Source of the DNA: Taibaiella sp965229095
Lineage (GTDB): Bacteria > Bacteroidota > Bacteroidia > Chitinophagales > Chitinophagaceae
Direction: 5' to 3'
Assembly: GCA_965229095.1 (NCBI GenBank)
Contig: OZ245855.1
Coordinates: 4,526,001 to 4,590,000, forward strand
Length of the DNA: 64,000 nt
Shown piece by piece: positions 34,151 to 43,486 of the stretch. The translations under genes and the position numbers were made by a program. How positions within the stretch are numbered: position 1 is the first letter of the stretch; each line of letters starts with the position of its first letter. The notes under the pieces were generated by a model, which saw only the letters and a list, made by a program, of their open reading frames with translations, was not told the DNA's origin and searched no databases.

Positions 34151-34349
34151 GCCATGTAGGAGTACGCTGTAGCTCATCCTGACCTGAGCGTGGTGGCAGA
34201 GTGAAATTTTCGCCAGGCTTGGCTACAATGCTTGTTTTATTGCGTTGCATATACTTTCCTCTGCGCTACAATGATTATTTCATACAGCGGAACTGAAGGT
34301 GTTCTTGGCATGATGCGATTTACTGACACAAAACAGATATTGTACGCTG

Positions 34350-35450
34350 TTAATAATAATCAACCCTGTCTACTAAGGCGCGCCCCCTCCATGCTGTATT
34401 TGGTTCGTCCAGGTATGCTGAACCATACGTTTCATAGAAGTCGATATTAAACCCAACTTCGTCTATGAAGAAATTTCTGTATTCTTCGATGGTCCCAGGT
34501 AAATCCTTGTCCCAATATTTGTATTCAAATCCTGAATGGGTTTCAATTTTATTTAAAAGATTGAAATATCTTTCCCTTGCGGTCGGATGAGATTGATAGC
34601 CTATTGGTGGAAATATCGAGTGTTCAACACCTTCGTAGATATCCAGGAAAGCATACCACATTAATGCCCCTTCAAATACAAGCATTTTTTCCTTTTGACT
34701 ATAATTGGGTAGGTTTATGGATGCCACATCTGCATCAAACTCGTTTTGCTGAGAGGTATTATAGACATCAAGAAGTTTATAGTCGTTTTGAGATTTAAAA
34801 ACAGCTTTGAGCATATGTTTAGGGCTTGTGTTTTTATCATCAAGGTGACCTAAGATTAAATGTGCATACTCATGTCCCGCAATAAATTGCATGATAAAGG
34901 GTACTGAACTGGATATTTTCTTTTCTATCGTACGGGGAATAATACCTCTGGGGTCCATTAAAAAATCCAATGACTCCGTTTCCAGCATTATTCTTAGTGC
35001 AATCCGAATGCTGTTGAGTTGTACTTTTATCGGAACCTCTTTATTGAAATTTAAAAGCCCCAGATTCATGAATTCAATGAAATGTTTTAGTGAATCGCTT
35101 ATAGTAGAGATGATCCCGTATTCGGTTTTGAATATTAGTCCATTGGGTTCGTTTGAAAAAATATTTCCGTAGGTGACACTATCGCATCTCAACTTTAATT
35201 CTCTTGGAAGATGGTGTTTCGCATTATTGTAATGCAGGTTAACAAAGGAGTTTTCCAGCGACCAGTTGTCCCCTTTTACCAAAGCTTTGTTTCGATAAAC
35301 CCTAAATAAACGCATATGGTCTACAATGGTCTCGGCGCGTAATTTCAACAGATAATCTTTGGCATTTTTTACGTCGAAAATCCGCTCAATCTCTTCCTGA
35401 TTGCATATTGGGTGAAAAAAACCTTTTTGAATTTCTATCGGTGTTTCCAT
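34350..35450 (-). CDS. Orphan zinc metallopeptidase-like protein
   Basis: A 366-residue protein that I cannot place in a named family. The central segment has a gluzincin-type active site, GHEYAHLILGHLDD (HExxH, about residues 194-207). A likely third-ligand region NEFDADVAS follows about 40 residues later, as in M48-like or ImmA-like peptidases. There is no signal peptide and no clear membrane segment, so it should be cytoplasmic. The DNA is visibly more A+T-rich than its neighbours, and the gene stands alone, which suggests horizontal acquisition. A defence or toxin-related role is possible but unsupported. Confidence 0.65.
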   Translation of the reverse strand: METPIEIQKGFFHPICNQEEIERIFDVKNAKDYLLKLRAETIVDHMRLFRVYRNKALVKGDNWSLENSFVNLHYNNAKHHLPRELKLRCDSVTYGNIFSNEPNGLIFKTEYGIISTISDSLKHFIEFMNLGLLNFNKEVPIKVQLNSIRIALRIMLETESLDFLMDPRGIIPRTIEKKISSSVPFIMQFIAGHEYAHLILGHLDDKNTSPKHMLKAVFKSQNDYKLLDVYNTSQQNEFDADVASINLPNYSQKEKMLVFEGALMWYAFLDIYEGVEHSIFPPIGYQSHPTARERYFNLLNKIETHSGFEYKYWDKDLPGTIEEYRNFFIDEVGFNIDFYETYGSAYLDEPNTAWRGRALVDRVDYY

Positions 35451-35602
35451 ATAAAATACTCGTGGTTATATCGTCTGTTATAATAGCACACAACTCCTAA
35501 AAATACGAAAATTCTTGCAGGGCTTTTTGTAGATGGGTTTAAAATGGCATTTTAGGTCATTGCCAAAAGTGCGTAAGAAATCTGTAATATGTCATAAAAA
35601 AA

Positions 35603-35625
35603 CGGCCTGTGAAAGACACAGGCCG
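35603..35625 (-). terminator. Terminator of the MIPS-PgpA-GtrA-DUF5686 operon
   Basis: A 9-bp stem (35603-35611 with 35617-35625) followed on the minus strand by a run of seven T. Confidence 0.85.
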
Positions 35626-35647
35626 CAGCAATAAAATGATGTATTCT

Positions 35648-38239
35648 TTAGAAATCGAAATTGATTCTGCCCCTTATACCCCATTCGGTAACATTAGGGT
35701 GATCCAGGTACGACAAGCGCCTGATGAGATCGACACGAAGCAGGTTGAAAATATTTTCCACACCCACACTAGCCTCCATATATGGCTCTTTATCCAGTGA
35801 GTAGGTTGAGGGGCGGCCATACTGATCGGTAGGGAAACGAAATAAATTGGGATTATTTTCGGGGCGGTTCGATTCGCGCAATCCGCCATAGATCAGCTTA
35901 AAGCCTGCTACTTCACGTAGCTTCAGTTTTTTGAACAGGGGCACCTTGTTGAAGATGAAGCCGTACATATGGTAGTCTATATTAAGCTCTACCGTCTTAT
36001 CGCTTACAAATTCCAGGAAGTTCATAAGGTTGTAAGCATACAAGCGATACGCGTAGGTCTGGTTGGCATAAGGGATGTTGAGCAGGGGGTAGGGTACCGA
36101 TCCGAAAAGATAAGTACCGGCGAGGCTTACATCGGCAAGCCCCAATTGCGACAAGTAGAAACGCTTATAAATATTGGCATTCAGGACCTGGTAATTGTAT
36201 TGGCCCTTGAATAAGCCTTTTACGCCTGCATTGAACCTTACCGTAAAGATGGGATAGGCATTGGGTATCGGTATACGGAACAGCTTCCGCTGGAAAAACT
36301 GCTCATGGGGCGCCCAGCGCCATTCAAAGCCGAATTCGGAAGTAGTGATGGTAGGAACGGTATCCATGACAGCGCCCAGGCCATCAGTATGTATAAAGTC
36401 GAGACCACCGGCTGCTTCCTGCTTCCAGTTTTTGAACTGTACCTTAACCCCCATATGGTCGCCAAATTCGTACACATATTCGAGACGGTAGATGTCGTTA
36501 TAGGTCCATTTATCGTTCACGCCTCTCTTAAACGACAACAGCACGTTATCTTCCTGGGTATATTTGAGCTCCTGGCCCGGTATACCGGTTTCCCGCTGGA
36601 AGCTACCCTTGATGTAATTCAGAGGATAGGTGTAAATACTTTTATTATTGATGGAATAAGTGCCGCCCAGGAAAAATTTCCAGCGTTCATCTTTAAAGCC
36701 ATAAGAGAGATAAGCCTCGGTATAGAACCGCTTGCTGAACTGCGGCGTGGTACGGCCGCCAAAACGCAGCTTAAAGCCTTCAACCGGGTTAAAGCTGTAG
36801 AAAGTACTCAAAGGCCCGAACTCTACCGGCCCGTTCACATTATAACCCGCAATAAAGGTCGTTGCGATCCACATCAGTGTTTTGAACGACTTCATATTGT
36901 TGAGGCTGTCCATATTCCGGTAGGTATTGGCCTCCGTTTGGGTAAGCGATTCCGGGCGCCTTTCCTTCCAGAAACTATCCGACTGGTTCAGGGCGCTTGC
37001 CAGCTTTACCACCTCCGGCCCCCTGAAAACGCTGTCTGCGATTTTGGGTGCTATATTGAAGCTGTCGATCCTTACGGTGCGTTCGCCAAATAAGCCCTTT
37101 TTCCCCTGGAAAATACCAAAGTTCACCAGCAGGTTGCTCCGCGAGGGATGGTACCGGCCATCGGGGCTGCGCTGATAGTCGAGGGTAAGGTTGAGGCTGG
37201 TTACCCAGTTCAGGTTAATGTCCTTGCTTACGCCCAGGTCGGCCTTTTGTACGCCATAATTGCCGTCGAGGGTTACATACAGCTTGCCCTGGAAGAGCAG
37301 GTCGTTCTTGTTGCGCGGGAAAAAGGAAAGCTCCACCAGCTTAATGCCATCGGCAGATACGGTATCGGTAATATAGAACTTGTAGAAAGTGGGCGACATG
37401 TCGGCGATAGGACTCAGGAAAGAATTCGTGACCACGTACACGTTATTTTCGTACAGGTCTACATCCTGGTACAAATGCTTCAGGTAAGTCGAAATGTTTT
37501 CGTTGTTGACATAACGTTCGTCAAAGTTCACATGCTTGGATGCCGTAACATATGTCTTCTTCTTTTCCGGGTCCTTTCTCAGGTATTTCTGTGAGAGGTT
37601 CTCTTCCAGGTAGAGCGGCAGCAATGCTTTGCCTGCAAAGCGGGTAGTATCCACATTATCCAGCACAAACTGGTATCTTTTGAACAGCTTGTTCTTTTTG
37701 ATCGCCCCGGGCAGGCTGCTTATAGCCAGTTGCATTTTTTCATATTCCTGGTACGAAACATAATCATAATGCTCCATCCGGTTCTGCGATTTATGCGCGA
37801 TCACCTGGCGGATCAATTCTACCGCCGGGTTGTTTTTGTTCCTGTATCTTTCTTTTTTGGGTTTAATTACTACCTCGTCCAGGGTTTTATTGTTTTCTTT
37901 CATGGAAACGTCGATCACCTGCGTTTGCCCTGCGACAAAAGTCCTGATCTCGGTAAGGTAGCCGAGGAAGGTGAATTGTACCTTATCTACATTTTCTGTA
38001 GTCTGCAGCTCGTAATAGCCCTTTACGTCGGTAGTGGTGCCCGAAGTAGTACCTTTGATCGATACGCTTACGAAAGGCATAGGATCGCCGGAAACAGCAT
38101 CGGTCACGGTTCCTTTAATGATAGTTTGTGCCAGGGCCTGTAATGGTCCTGACATCAGTAATAACAAAAAGACAGGCAGCCAGATGGTTTTACGCCTGGG
38201 GCTGCTGCTTCCTGAAAACGAAGAATTTTTGAAATACAT
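35648..38239 (-). CDS. DUF5686 / carboxypeptidase-regulatory-like outer-membrane protein
   Basis: An 863-residue outer-membrane protein. A signal peptide (about 18-38, ending ALAQ) is followed by a carboxypeptidase-regulatory-like domain (about 40-120) and the DUF5686 region to the C terminus, where a beta-barrel is expected. The family is widespread in Bacteroidota; its function is unknown. Its start lies 50 bp inside the GtrA gene, so it is translated from the same mRNA as MIPS, the PgpA-like phosphatase and GtrA. Its place at the end of an inositol-lipid operon suggests a role in placing or sensing such lipids in the outer membrane, which is inference. Confidence 0.85.
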   Translation of the reverse strand: MYFKNSSFSGSSSPRRKTIWLPVFLLLLMSGPLQALAQTIIKGTVTDAVSGDPMPFVSVSIKGTTSGTTTDVKGYYELQTTENVDKVQFTFLGYLTEIRTFVAGQTQVIDVSMKENNKTLDEVVIKPKKERYRNKNNPAVELIRQVIAHKSQNRMEHYDYVSYQEYEKMQLAISSLPGAIKKNKLFKRYQFVLDNVDTTRFAGKALLPLYLEENLSQKYLRKDPEKKKTYVTASKHVNFDERYVNNENISTYLKHLYQDVDLYENNVYVVTNSFLSPIADMSPTFYKFYITDTVSADGIKLVELSFFPRNKNDLLFQGKLYVTLDGNYGVQKADLGVSKDINLNWVTSLNLTLDYQRSPDGRYHPSRSNLLVNFGIFQGKKGLFGERTVRIDSFNIAPKIADSVFRGPEVVKLASALNQSDSFWKERRPESLTQTEANTYRNMDSLNNMKSFKTLMWIATTFIAGYNVNGPVEFGPLSTFYSFNPVEGFKLRFGGRTTPQFSKRFYTEAYLSYGFKDERWKFFLGGTYSINNKSIYTYPLNYIKGSFQRETGIPGQELKYTQEDNVLLSFKRGVNDKWTYNDIYRLEYVYEFGDHMGVKVQFKNWKQEAAGGLDFIHTDGLGAVMDTVPTITTSEFGFEWRWAPHEQFFQRKLFRIPIPNAYPIFTVRFNAGVKGLFKGQYNYQVLNANIYKRFYLSQLGLADVSLAGTYLFGSVPYPLLNIPYANQTYAYRLYAYNLMNFLEFVSDKTVELNIDYHMYGFIFNKVPLFKKLKLREVAGFKLIYGGLRESNRPENNPNLFRFPTDQYGRPSTYSLDKEPYMEASVGVENIFNLLRVDLIRRLSYLDHPNVTEWGIRGRINFDF

Positions 38240-38579
38240 AATTATAGCCTATGCTTACGATGACGGAAACCATTGCTTTGGATATCCAGTCTTCTAATTT
38301 AATTATCTCGGTAAACAGGTAGACGCCTCCCGCGTTCAGGGCCAGGTTGCCCAGCCAAACCAGGATATACTTCAATGCCTGGCCTCCTGCTCCTCTTTCC
38401 TTTGACGAAAAAACCCAGTTTCTGCCCAGCAAAAAATTGGTAATTCCGCCACAAATATTCCCGATCACGCTGGCCGATACGAACCAGGTGCCGAACAATT
38501 GTTTCAAGACATAGGTTATCGAAAAATCCACACCCGTAGATATCAGTGAAGATGCCTGTGCTTTGATAAATGTGTTCAT
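38190..38579 (-). CDS. GtrA-like membrane protein
   Basis: A 129-residue protein with four membrane helices of the GtrA family. The motif FLLGRNWVFSS (about 48-58) and the second copy YVFQKFFVFRK near the C terminus are typical. GtrA proteins are thought to help flip lipid-linked sugars across membranes. Located between the PgpA-like phosphatase and DUF5686, it could flip or present an inositol lipid (inference). Confidence 0.88.
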   Translation of the reverse strand: MNTFIKAQASSLISTGVDFSITYVLKQLFGTWFVSASVIGNICGGITNFLLGRNWVFSSKERGAGGQALKYILVWLGNLALNAGGVYLFTEIIKLEDWISKAMVSVIVSIGYNYVFQKFFVFRKQQPQA

Positions 38580-38619
38580 TATCGGATAAAATGCAACCGG
38601 GTTTATTTCCGGCGCAATA

Positions 38620-39066
38620 CTATTTATTAAAGATGAGTATAATAGCCTGCAATATTATGTTTGCATAAATTCCGGCCAATACATCGTCCAGCATAACCCC
38701 CCAGCCGCCTTTCAGCGCTTCCATTTTTCTTATGTACAGCGGCTTGGCGATATCAAAAAAACGGAACAAGACAAAGCCGGCCAGCAACCATTTCCAATCC
38801 ATAGGCACGAACAAAACACTGATGAACATGCCTGCTACCTCATCTATGACAACCCTGTAGCTGTCTTTACCCCAATCTTTTTCTACTATATTACCGGCCC
38901 ATATGCCCAGGGCCGTAACCAGGACCGTGACCAGGACCTGCAACAAGTATTGTGTTTCCATATGGCGGAACAAAAGCCACCATACAAGTACGGCAAAGGC
39001 GGCAGCAACCGTACCACCGCCTTTGCGTATATATCCTATTCCAAAAATAGAAGCGATCAATTTCAT
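38620..39066 (-). CDS. PgpA-family phosphatase; probable phosphatidylinositol-phosphate phosphatase
   Basis: A 148-residue membrane phosphatase of the PgpA family. Motifs: GYIRKGGGTVAA (about 10-21), DEVAGM (about 79-84), FRFFDIAKPLYI (about 101-112) and GGWGVMLDDVLAGIYAN. The family removes the terminal phosphate of phosphatidylglycerophosphate. In Bacteroides, a PgpA homolog beside myo-inositol-phosphate synthase removes phosphate from phosphatidylinositol phosphate, and the same pairing here argues for that role. It lies 38 bp after MIPS and 40 bp before GtrA. Confidence 0.85.
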   Translation of the reverse strand: MKLIASIFGIGYIRKGGGTVAAAFAVLVWWLLFRHMETQYLLQVLVTVLVTALGIWAGNIVEKDWGKDSYRVVIDEVAGMFISVLFVPMDWKWLLAGFVLFRFFDIAKPLYIRKMEALKGGWGVMLDDVLAGIYANIILQAIILIFNK

Positions 39067-39104
39067 GAATCAGCTCTTTGCTTTTTAGCTACGTGCTAAT
39101 TTAT

Positions 39105-40430
39105 TTACAGGGCTTCTACCAGGTCCTGGTAGTAATCAAGACCCAGGTGGGTGATCAGGTCTTCACCCATAATATGGCGTAAAGTATTCTGCAACTTGAT
39201 CAGTTGTTTGAAAATATCATGTTCCGGCTTCAGGCCTTCGGCGGTCTGCGGAGATTTGAAATAGAAGGACAACCATTCCTGGATGCCGCCCATATTGGCC
39301 CTTTGCGCCAGGTCGAGGAACAAAGCGAGGTCGAGCACGATAGGCGCTGCCAGGATAGAGTCGCGGCAGAGGAAATTGATCTTGATCTGCATAGGGTAGC
39401 CCATCCAGCCAAAGATGTCGATATTGTCCCAGCTTTCTTTGTTGTCGCCGTGTGGCGGGTAATAGTTGATGCGAACTTTGTGGTACAATTCACCATACAG
39501 CTCGGGATTATTTTCGGGCTGGAAGATCTCTTCCAGTACGCTGAGCTTGGAAACCTCTTTTGTTTTGAAGTTGTCGGGATCGTCCAATACCAGGCCGTCG
39601 CGGTTACCCAGGATATTGCTGGAGAACCAGCCGTTAACGCCCAATGCACGGGCAGCCAGACCGGGAGCAACGATCGTTTTCATCAGGGTCTGACCAGTTT
39701 TGAAATCTTTACCGGCAATAGCCACGTTCAACTCCTTAGCCAGATCTACCAGTGCAGGTATATCGCAGGAAAGGTTAGGCGCGCCGTTGGCAAAAGGAAC
39801 ACCCATTTTGATCGCGGCGTAAGCATAGATCATGCTGGGAGCAATGCGCGGGTCATCGTTCTTCATGGCCTGCTCAAATGCTTCGATGCTCTCGTGGATA
39901 TCGGCTGTTTCGATGTACTTCTCGGTAGAAGCGCACCATACCATTACCAACCTGTCGCAATTGTTCTTTTCTTTAAAGTTGCGGATGTCTTCCATCAAGG
40001 CCAGCGCCCAGTTATACTTGGTGTCTTTGGCTTTGATATGGGTACCATCCAGGTTTTTTACATATTCGTGGTCGAATACGGCCTTCATCGGTGTGATCTT
40101 TTCCAGCTCGGATTTGATCGCATCCAGTTGGTGTTGCTGTAATACTTTGGCATTCGAAGCAGCTTCATATACATTATCACTGTACACATCCCAACCGCCG
40201 AAAACAATGTCCTCCAATGTGGCCAGGGGAACGAAATCCTTTATTTTGGGATAGCGGTTCTCTGTACGTTTACCCAGGCGTATATTGCCCAGTTGTGTCA
40301 GCGATCCGATTGGTTTTGCTAATCCTTTTTTGGTAGCCTCTACACCTGCAATAAAGGTAGTAGCCACGGCACCCATACCGGGTACCAGTATGCCCAGCTT
40401 ACCTTTTGCTGCTTCGATTTGATATTCCAT
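39105..40430 (-). CDS. myo-Inositol-1-phosphate synthase
   Basis: A 441-residue enzyme that makes inositol-1-phosphate (inositol-3-phosphate in the other numbering) from glucose-6-phosphate with NAD. The N-terminal Rossmann motif GKLGILVPGMGAVATTF is at residues 10-26. Conserved synthase blocks include IFGGWDVYSDNVYEAA (about 72-87) and GWFSSNILGNRDGLVLDDP (about 272-290). First gene of the operon MIPS - PgpA-like - GtrA - DUF5686, behind operator B. It supplies the head group for the PIP synthase encoded at 23.7 kb. Confidence 0.94.
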   Translation of the reverse strand: MEYQIEAAKGKLGILVPGMGAVATTFIAGVEATKKGLAKPIGSLTQLGNIRLGKRTENRYPKIKDFVPLATLEDIVFGGWDVYSDNVYEAASNAKVLQQHQLDAIKSELEKITPMKAVFDHEYVKNLDGTHIKAKDTKYNWALALMEDIRNFKEKNNCDRLVMVWCASTEKYIETADIHESIEAFEQAMKNDDPRIAPSMIYAYAAIKMGVPFANGAPNLSCDIPALVDLAKELNVAIAGKDFKTGQTLMKTIVAPGLAARALGVNGWFSSNILGNRDGLVLDDPDNFKTKEVSKLSVLEEIFQPENNPELYGELYHKVRINYYPPHGDNKESWDNIDIFGWMGYPMQIKINFLCRDSILAAPIVLDLALFLDLAQRANMGGIQEWLSFYFKSPQTAEGLKPEHDIFKQLIKLQNTLRHIMGEDLITHLGLDYYQDLVEAL

Positions 40431-40487
40431 TATATTCTGTTTTGTAATTTAATAAAATGCTTAACGGGACTTTGGACTTGTATGGTG

Positions 40488-40495
40488 CAAAGATA
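40488..40495 (-). promoter_or_regulatory. -7 promoter box of the MIPS operon
   Basis: TATCTTTG on the minus strand. The operator at 40511-40528 places a TTTG 21 nt upstream of it. Confidence 0.65.
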
Positions 40496-40510
40496 ATAAC
40501 AATTCAGTAA

Positions 40511-40528
40511 TTTAAACAAACGTTTAAT
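40511..40528 (-). promoter_or_regulatory. Palindromic operator, site B
   Basis: On the minus strand ATTAAACGTTTGTTTAAA: 17 of 18 bases are identical to site A, in the same orientation relative to the gene, with the central TTTG in the -33 position. Confidence 0.8.
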
Positions 40529-40710
40529 TAATTTTTTCAATTGGCTTATTTCAATTTGTTGCGGTTGCCAACTAAATAAAAACAGTACTGCCGGGCCTTT
40601 TCAACGGCTGCTTATGTTGACGTAACCGGGTAAAAGGGGATAGGAGGAAATGCGCTGCCTGTATCTTGAAGCCTTTAAATCGCCGTGGAGCTTGCAGGAA
40701 ATGAATCTTT

Positions 40711-40737
40711 GCCTGTTCCCGGCTGCCGGGAACAGGC
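40711..40737 (-). terminator. Hairpin after the GNAT-like acyltransferase gene
   Basis: Perfect 12-bp stem (40711-40722 with 40726-40737), 16 bp past the minus-strand stop. The T tract is poor on the minus strand. Confidence 0.55.
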
Positions 40738-40752
40738 TCTTTATATTGTGTG

Positions 40753-41880
40753 CTATATCTTCTTTTCTAAAATGCGGTAGGTCTTGTACCTTTTGCCGTT
40801 CATGTGCTCGATGGCGCGGTTCATAAGGTCATTATGCTCGAGCATCCAGGAAGCCTCAGCCATTTTAAAGCCCTTTTTCCTGCCGTTTTTCATGATCGTG
40901 GCATAAAAGCAGGCTTCGATACCCATTTTACGGTAAGGCTCCAGTACGCCTAATGCCAGGATACGCAGGGCATTGATCTTTTTACGGCCAAACAGCAATT
41001 TAAAAACACCGGTAGGGAATAAACGGCCCCTTTTCACGGTCTTCAACACCTGGTTTATATCGGGAAGACAAAGGGCGATGCCCACCACCTCGCCATTGTG
41101 CTCTGCGGCCAGGCAAAAATCGGTGTCGGCGATCATTTTCATATCCTTGCCCATAAAATCAAATTCCTCCTTGGTCATTGGCACAAAGCCCATATTCTTA
41201 TCCCAGGCGGCATTGTACACCTTGCCAAACTGCTCCAGTTCCCGTTTGAAATTATGCTTCAGGTCAAAAGGGCGTATCGTAACGCCTTTGGCGGCCAGCC
41301 TTTCGGTCAGCGCTTCCTGCAGGCGTACCGGCTTTTCGCCTAGGTCGGTATCGTACAGGGCATAAGCTACCAGATCCACCTGTTTGTGCAAGCCATACTG
41401 TTCCAGCAATGTTTTGTAGTAAGGCCTGTTGTAAGGCATCAGGATCATGGGGGAACTGTCGTAGCCGTCGACCAGCAGGCCGCAGGGTTCGTTGGTCGAC
41501 GGGTTTACCGGTCCTACCATGGTAGATAAGCCAAGACCTTTGAGCCATTGCTCGGCGGCGCTCAACAGGGCATTGGCTACTTCCTGGTCGTCGATGCAGT
41601 CAAAGAAACCGAAAAAGCCGTCGTTGGTCTTATTGAAATCGTTATGGTTACCGTTAAATATAGCTGCTACACGGCCTGCGATACGGTTGTCTTTGTAAGC
41701 CAGGAACAATTGCGCTTTGCCATGTTTATAAAAAGGATGCTTATCGGCATTAAGCAGGTCGCGCTGGGCCATAAACAATTCCGGTACGTAATAGGCATCG
41801 TCCCGGTACAGGTCGTGGGGAAAATCGATGAAGGCCTTAAGGGCTTTGCCTTTCGCGGGAATGGGAGTTACTTTAATCAT
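40753..41880 (-). CDS. GNAT-fold N-acyltransferase-like protein, possibly in ceramide synthesis
   Basis: A 375-residue protein. Visible features: DLYRDDAYYVPELFMAQ near the N terminus, AGRVAAIFNGNHN (about 68-80), and MVGPVNPSTNEPCGLLVDGYDSSPMILMPYN (in two blocks, about 121-150). GNAT-like elements follow in the C-terminal half (LALGVLEPYRKMGIEACFYATIM). It resembles the long N-acyltransferase group that includes bacterial ceramide synthase candidates, which join an acyl group to the sphingoid base. It follows the serine palmitoyltransferase gene on the same strand, but a terminator lies between them, so it may have partly separate expression. The function is inferred from neighbourhood and fold. 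Confidence 0.65.
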   Translation of the reverse strand: MIKVTPIPAKGKALKAFIDFPHDLYRDDAYYVPELFMAQRDLLNADKHPFYKHGKAQLFLAYKDNRIAGRVAAIFNGNHNDFNKTNDGFFGFFDCIDDQEVANALLSAAEQWLKGLGLSTMVGPVNPSTNEPCGLLVDGYDSSPMILMPYNRPYYKTLLEQYGLHKQVDLVAYALYDTDLGEKPVRLQEALTERLAAKGVTIRPFDLKHNFKRELEQFGKVYNAAWDKNMGFVPMTKEEFDFMGKDMKMIADTDFCLAAEHNGEVVGIALCLPDINQVLKTVKRGRLFPTGVFKLLFGRKKINALRILALGVLEPYRKMGIEACFYATIMKNGRKKGFKMAEASWMLEHNDLMNRAIEHMNGKRYKTYRILEKKI

Positions 41881-41931
41881 TGCTTGGATATAAAAAATGC
41901 ATGAATAAATACAATGTGATCCTGGCCTAAA

Positions 41932-41974
41932 AAAACAGAACGCCGATTATCGATAATGATCAGCGTTCTGTTTT
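41932..41974 (-). terminator. Terminator after serine palmitoyltransferase gene
   Basis: Arms 41932-41942 and 41964-41974, with further partial pairing inside. On the minus strand the stem is followed by a run of seven T. Confidence 0.8.
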
Positions 41975-41996
41975 ACTAATTTATAGCATAAAGCAA

Positions 41997-43202
41997 TTAT
42001 ACTCTTTCTTTTACGGTAGCTATGTTTAGCTCCTTCGCGAGCTTGGTAAGTTTGCCTATGGCTTCATCGATCTGTGAGAAGGTATGGGTAGCCATCAGGG
42101 AGAAGCGGATCAGGGTGCTGTCCGGCGGCACCGCAGGCGATACTACCGGGTTGACGAACACGCCTTGTTCCTGCAAGCCGCAAGTGAGGTTGAACGTTTT
42201 AATGTTGTCCCTTACATAAATAGGAATGATGGGGGTTTCGGTCGGGCCCAGATCAAAGCCTTCGTCCAGCAGCAGTTTAGTAGCATAGCGGGTATTGGCC
42301 CACAACTGTTCGATACGCTCTGGTTCCGATTCGATAATGTCCAGGGCAGCCAGTACGCTTGCCGCGGAGGCGGGCGTCATGCTGGCGCTGAAGATGAGGG
42401 AGCGGGCATGGTGTTTCAGGAATTCGATCACCGCTTTATCGGCAGCCAGGAAGCCACCCAATGAAGCCAGGGATTTACTGAAGGTACCGGAAATAATGTC
42501 TACCCTGTCGGTAAGTCCGAAGTGGGAAGCGGTACCAGCGCCTTTTTCTCCGATCACGCCAAAGCTATGGGCATCGTCCAGCATAATGCTGGCGCCGAAT
42601 TCATCGGCAATGTCCACCATTTCGGGCAGTTTTACGATATCGCCTTCCATGCTGAAAATGCCATCCACTACAATCAGCTTTACCGCATCTTCCGGAAGTT
42701 GGCTCAGCTTCTTACGGAGATCGGCCATATCGTTATGCGCATACTTGATCACTTTGGAAAAGGAAAGACGGCTGCCGTCAATGATAGAGGCATGGTCGTA
42801 TTCGTCCAGGATCAGGTAATCGTTGCGTCCGGTAAGGCAGGATAAAGCGCCCAGGTTGACCTGGAAGCCTGTACTGAATATAACAGCAGCTTCCTTGCCT
42901 ACATAAGCGGCAAGGCGTGCTTCAAGTTCTTCATGAATGTCTAATGTTCCGTTCAGGAAACGGGAGCCGGCACAACCTGTACCATATTTCCGGGTAGCGG
43001 CGATAGCTGCTTCTGTAATTTTAGGATGATTGGTCAGGCCCAAATAAGAATTGGAGCCGAACATTAGAACCCTTTTGCCGTTAATATAAACTTCTGTGTC
43101 CTGTCCTGAGGATATTGGTCTGAAATAAGGGTAGATACCTTGTTCACGGGCTTGCGCCGGTGCGGTATACTTTGCTGCTTTCTGTTGTAACCGTTTCTGC
43201 AT
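41997..43202 (-). CDS. spt: Serine palmitoyltransferase
   Basis: A 401-residue PLP enzyme of the alpha-oxoamine synthase family that condenses serine with an acyl thioester to give 3-ketosphinganine, the first step of sphingolipid synthesis. The sequence follows Sphingobacterium-type SPT closely from memory: YFRPISSGQDTEVYINGKRV (about 26-44), GSNSYLGLTNHP, GTGCAGSRFLNGTLDIH, DHASIIDGSRLSFSK with the stacking His137, DDAHSFGVIGEKGAGTASHF, and the PLP lysine K243 in GTFSKSLASLGGF. A plain Gly C-acetyltransferase is less likely given this match. Operator C lies 158 bp upstream; a terminator follows. Confidence 0.93.
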   Translation of the reverse strand: MQKRLQQKAAKYTAPAQAREQGIYPYFRPISSGQDTEVYINGKRVLMFGSNSYLGLTNHPKITEAAIAATRKYGTGCAGSRFLNGTLDIHEELEARLAAYVGKEAAVIFSTGFQVNLGALSCLTGRNDYLILDEYDHASIIDGSRLSFSKVIKYAHNDMADLRKKLSQLPEDAVKLIVVDGIFSMEGDIVKLPEMVDIADEFGASIMLDDAHSFGVIGEKGAGTASHFGLTDRVDIISGTFSKSLASLGGFLAADKAVIEFLKHHARSLIFSASMTPASAASVLAALDIIESEPERIEQLWANTRYATKLLLDEGFDLGPTETPIIPIYVRDNIKTFNLTCGLQEQGVFVNPVVSPAVPPDSTLIRFSLMATHTFSQIDEAIGKLTKLAKELNIATVKERV

Positions 43203-43359
43203 GTAAGGCCAATTGAAGGTGCTAAATTAATATAAATTTAATTTAGTGCTACCTTTTTGTTTTTGTGAGATATGCGCTGCCATTCATTTTTCCCCATTTT
43301 CTGCACAAGGGGCCGCTCTATCTGCAACAATCTGATTAAAAAAATAAGTACAAAAATAA

Positions 43360-43377
43360 ATTAAACACTTGTTTAAA
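43360..43377 (-). promoter_or_regulatory. Palindromic operator, site C
   Basis: On the minus strand TTTAAACAAGTGTTTAAT: the same 7-bp arms (one mismatch) and 4-bp spacer length as sites A, B and D, but with a different spacer. Downstream on the minus strand are TATTTTTG (1 nt away) and TATTTTTT (19 nt from the palindrome centre), both possible -7 boxes for the SPT gene, giving a leader of about 140 nt. Confidence 0.65.
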
Positions 43378-43486
43378 CGCAAAAAAGCACATTAATAATT
43401 TACTAAAGGGAAGTTAATGAATAAAAATTAATGACAAAAGTCGTTCTCCTTTATTATAACACCTGTAGTACATAAATTATTGCCGG

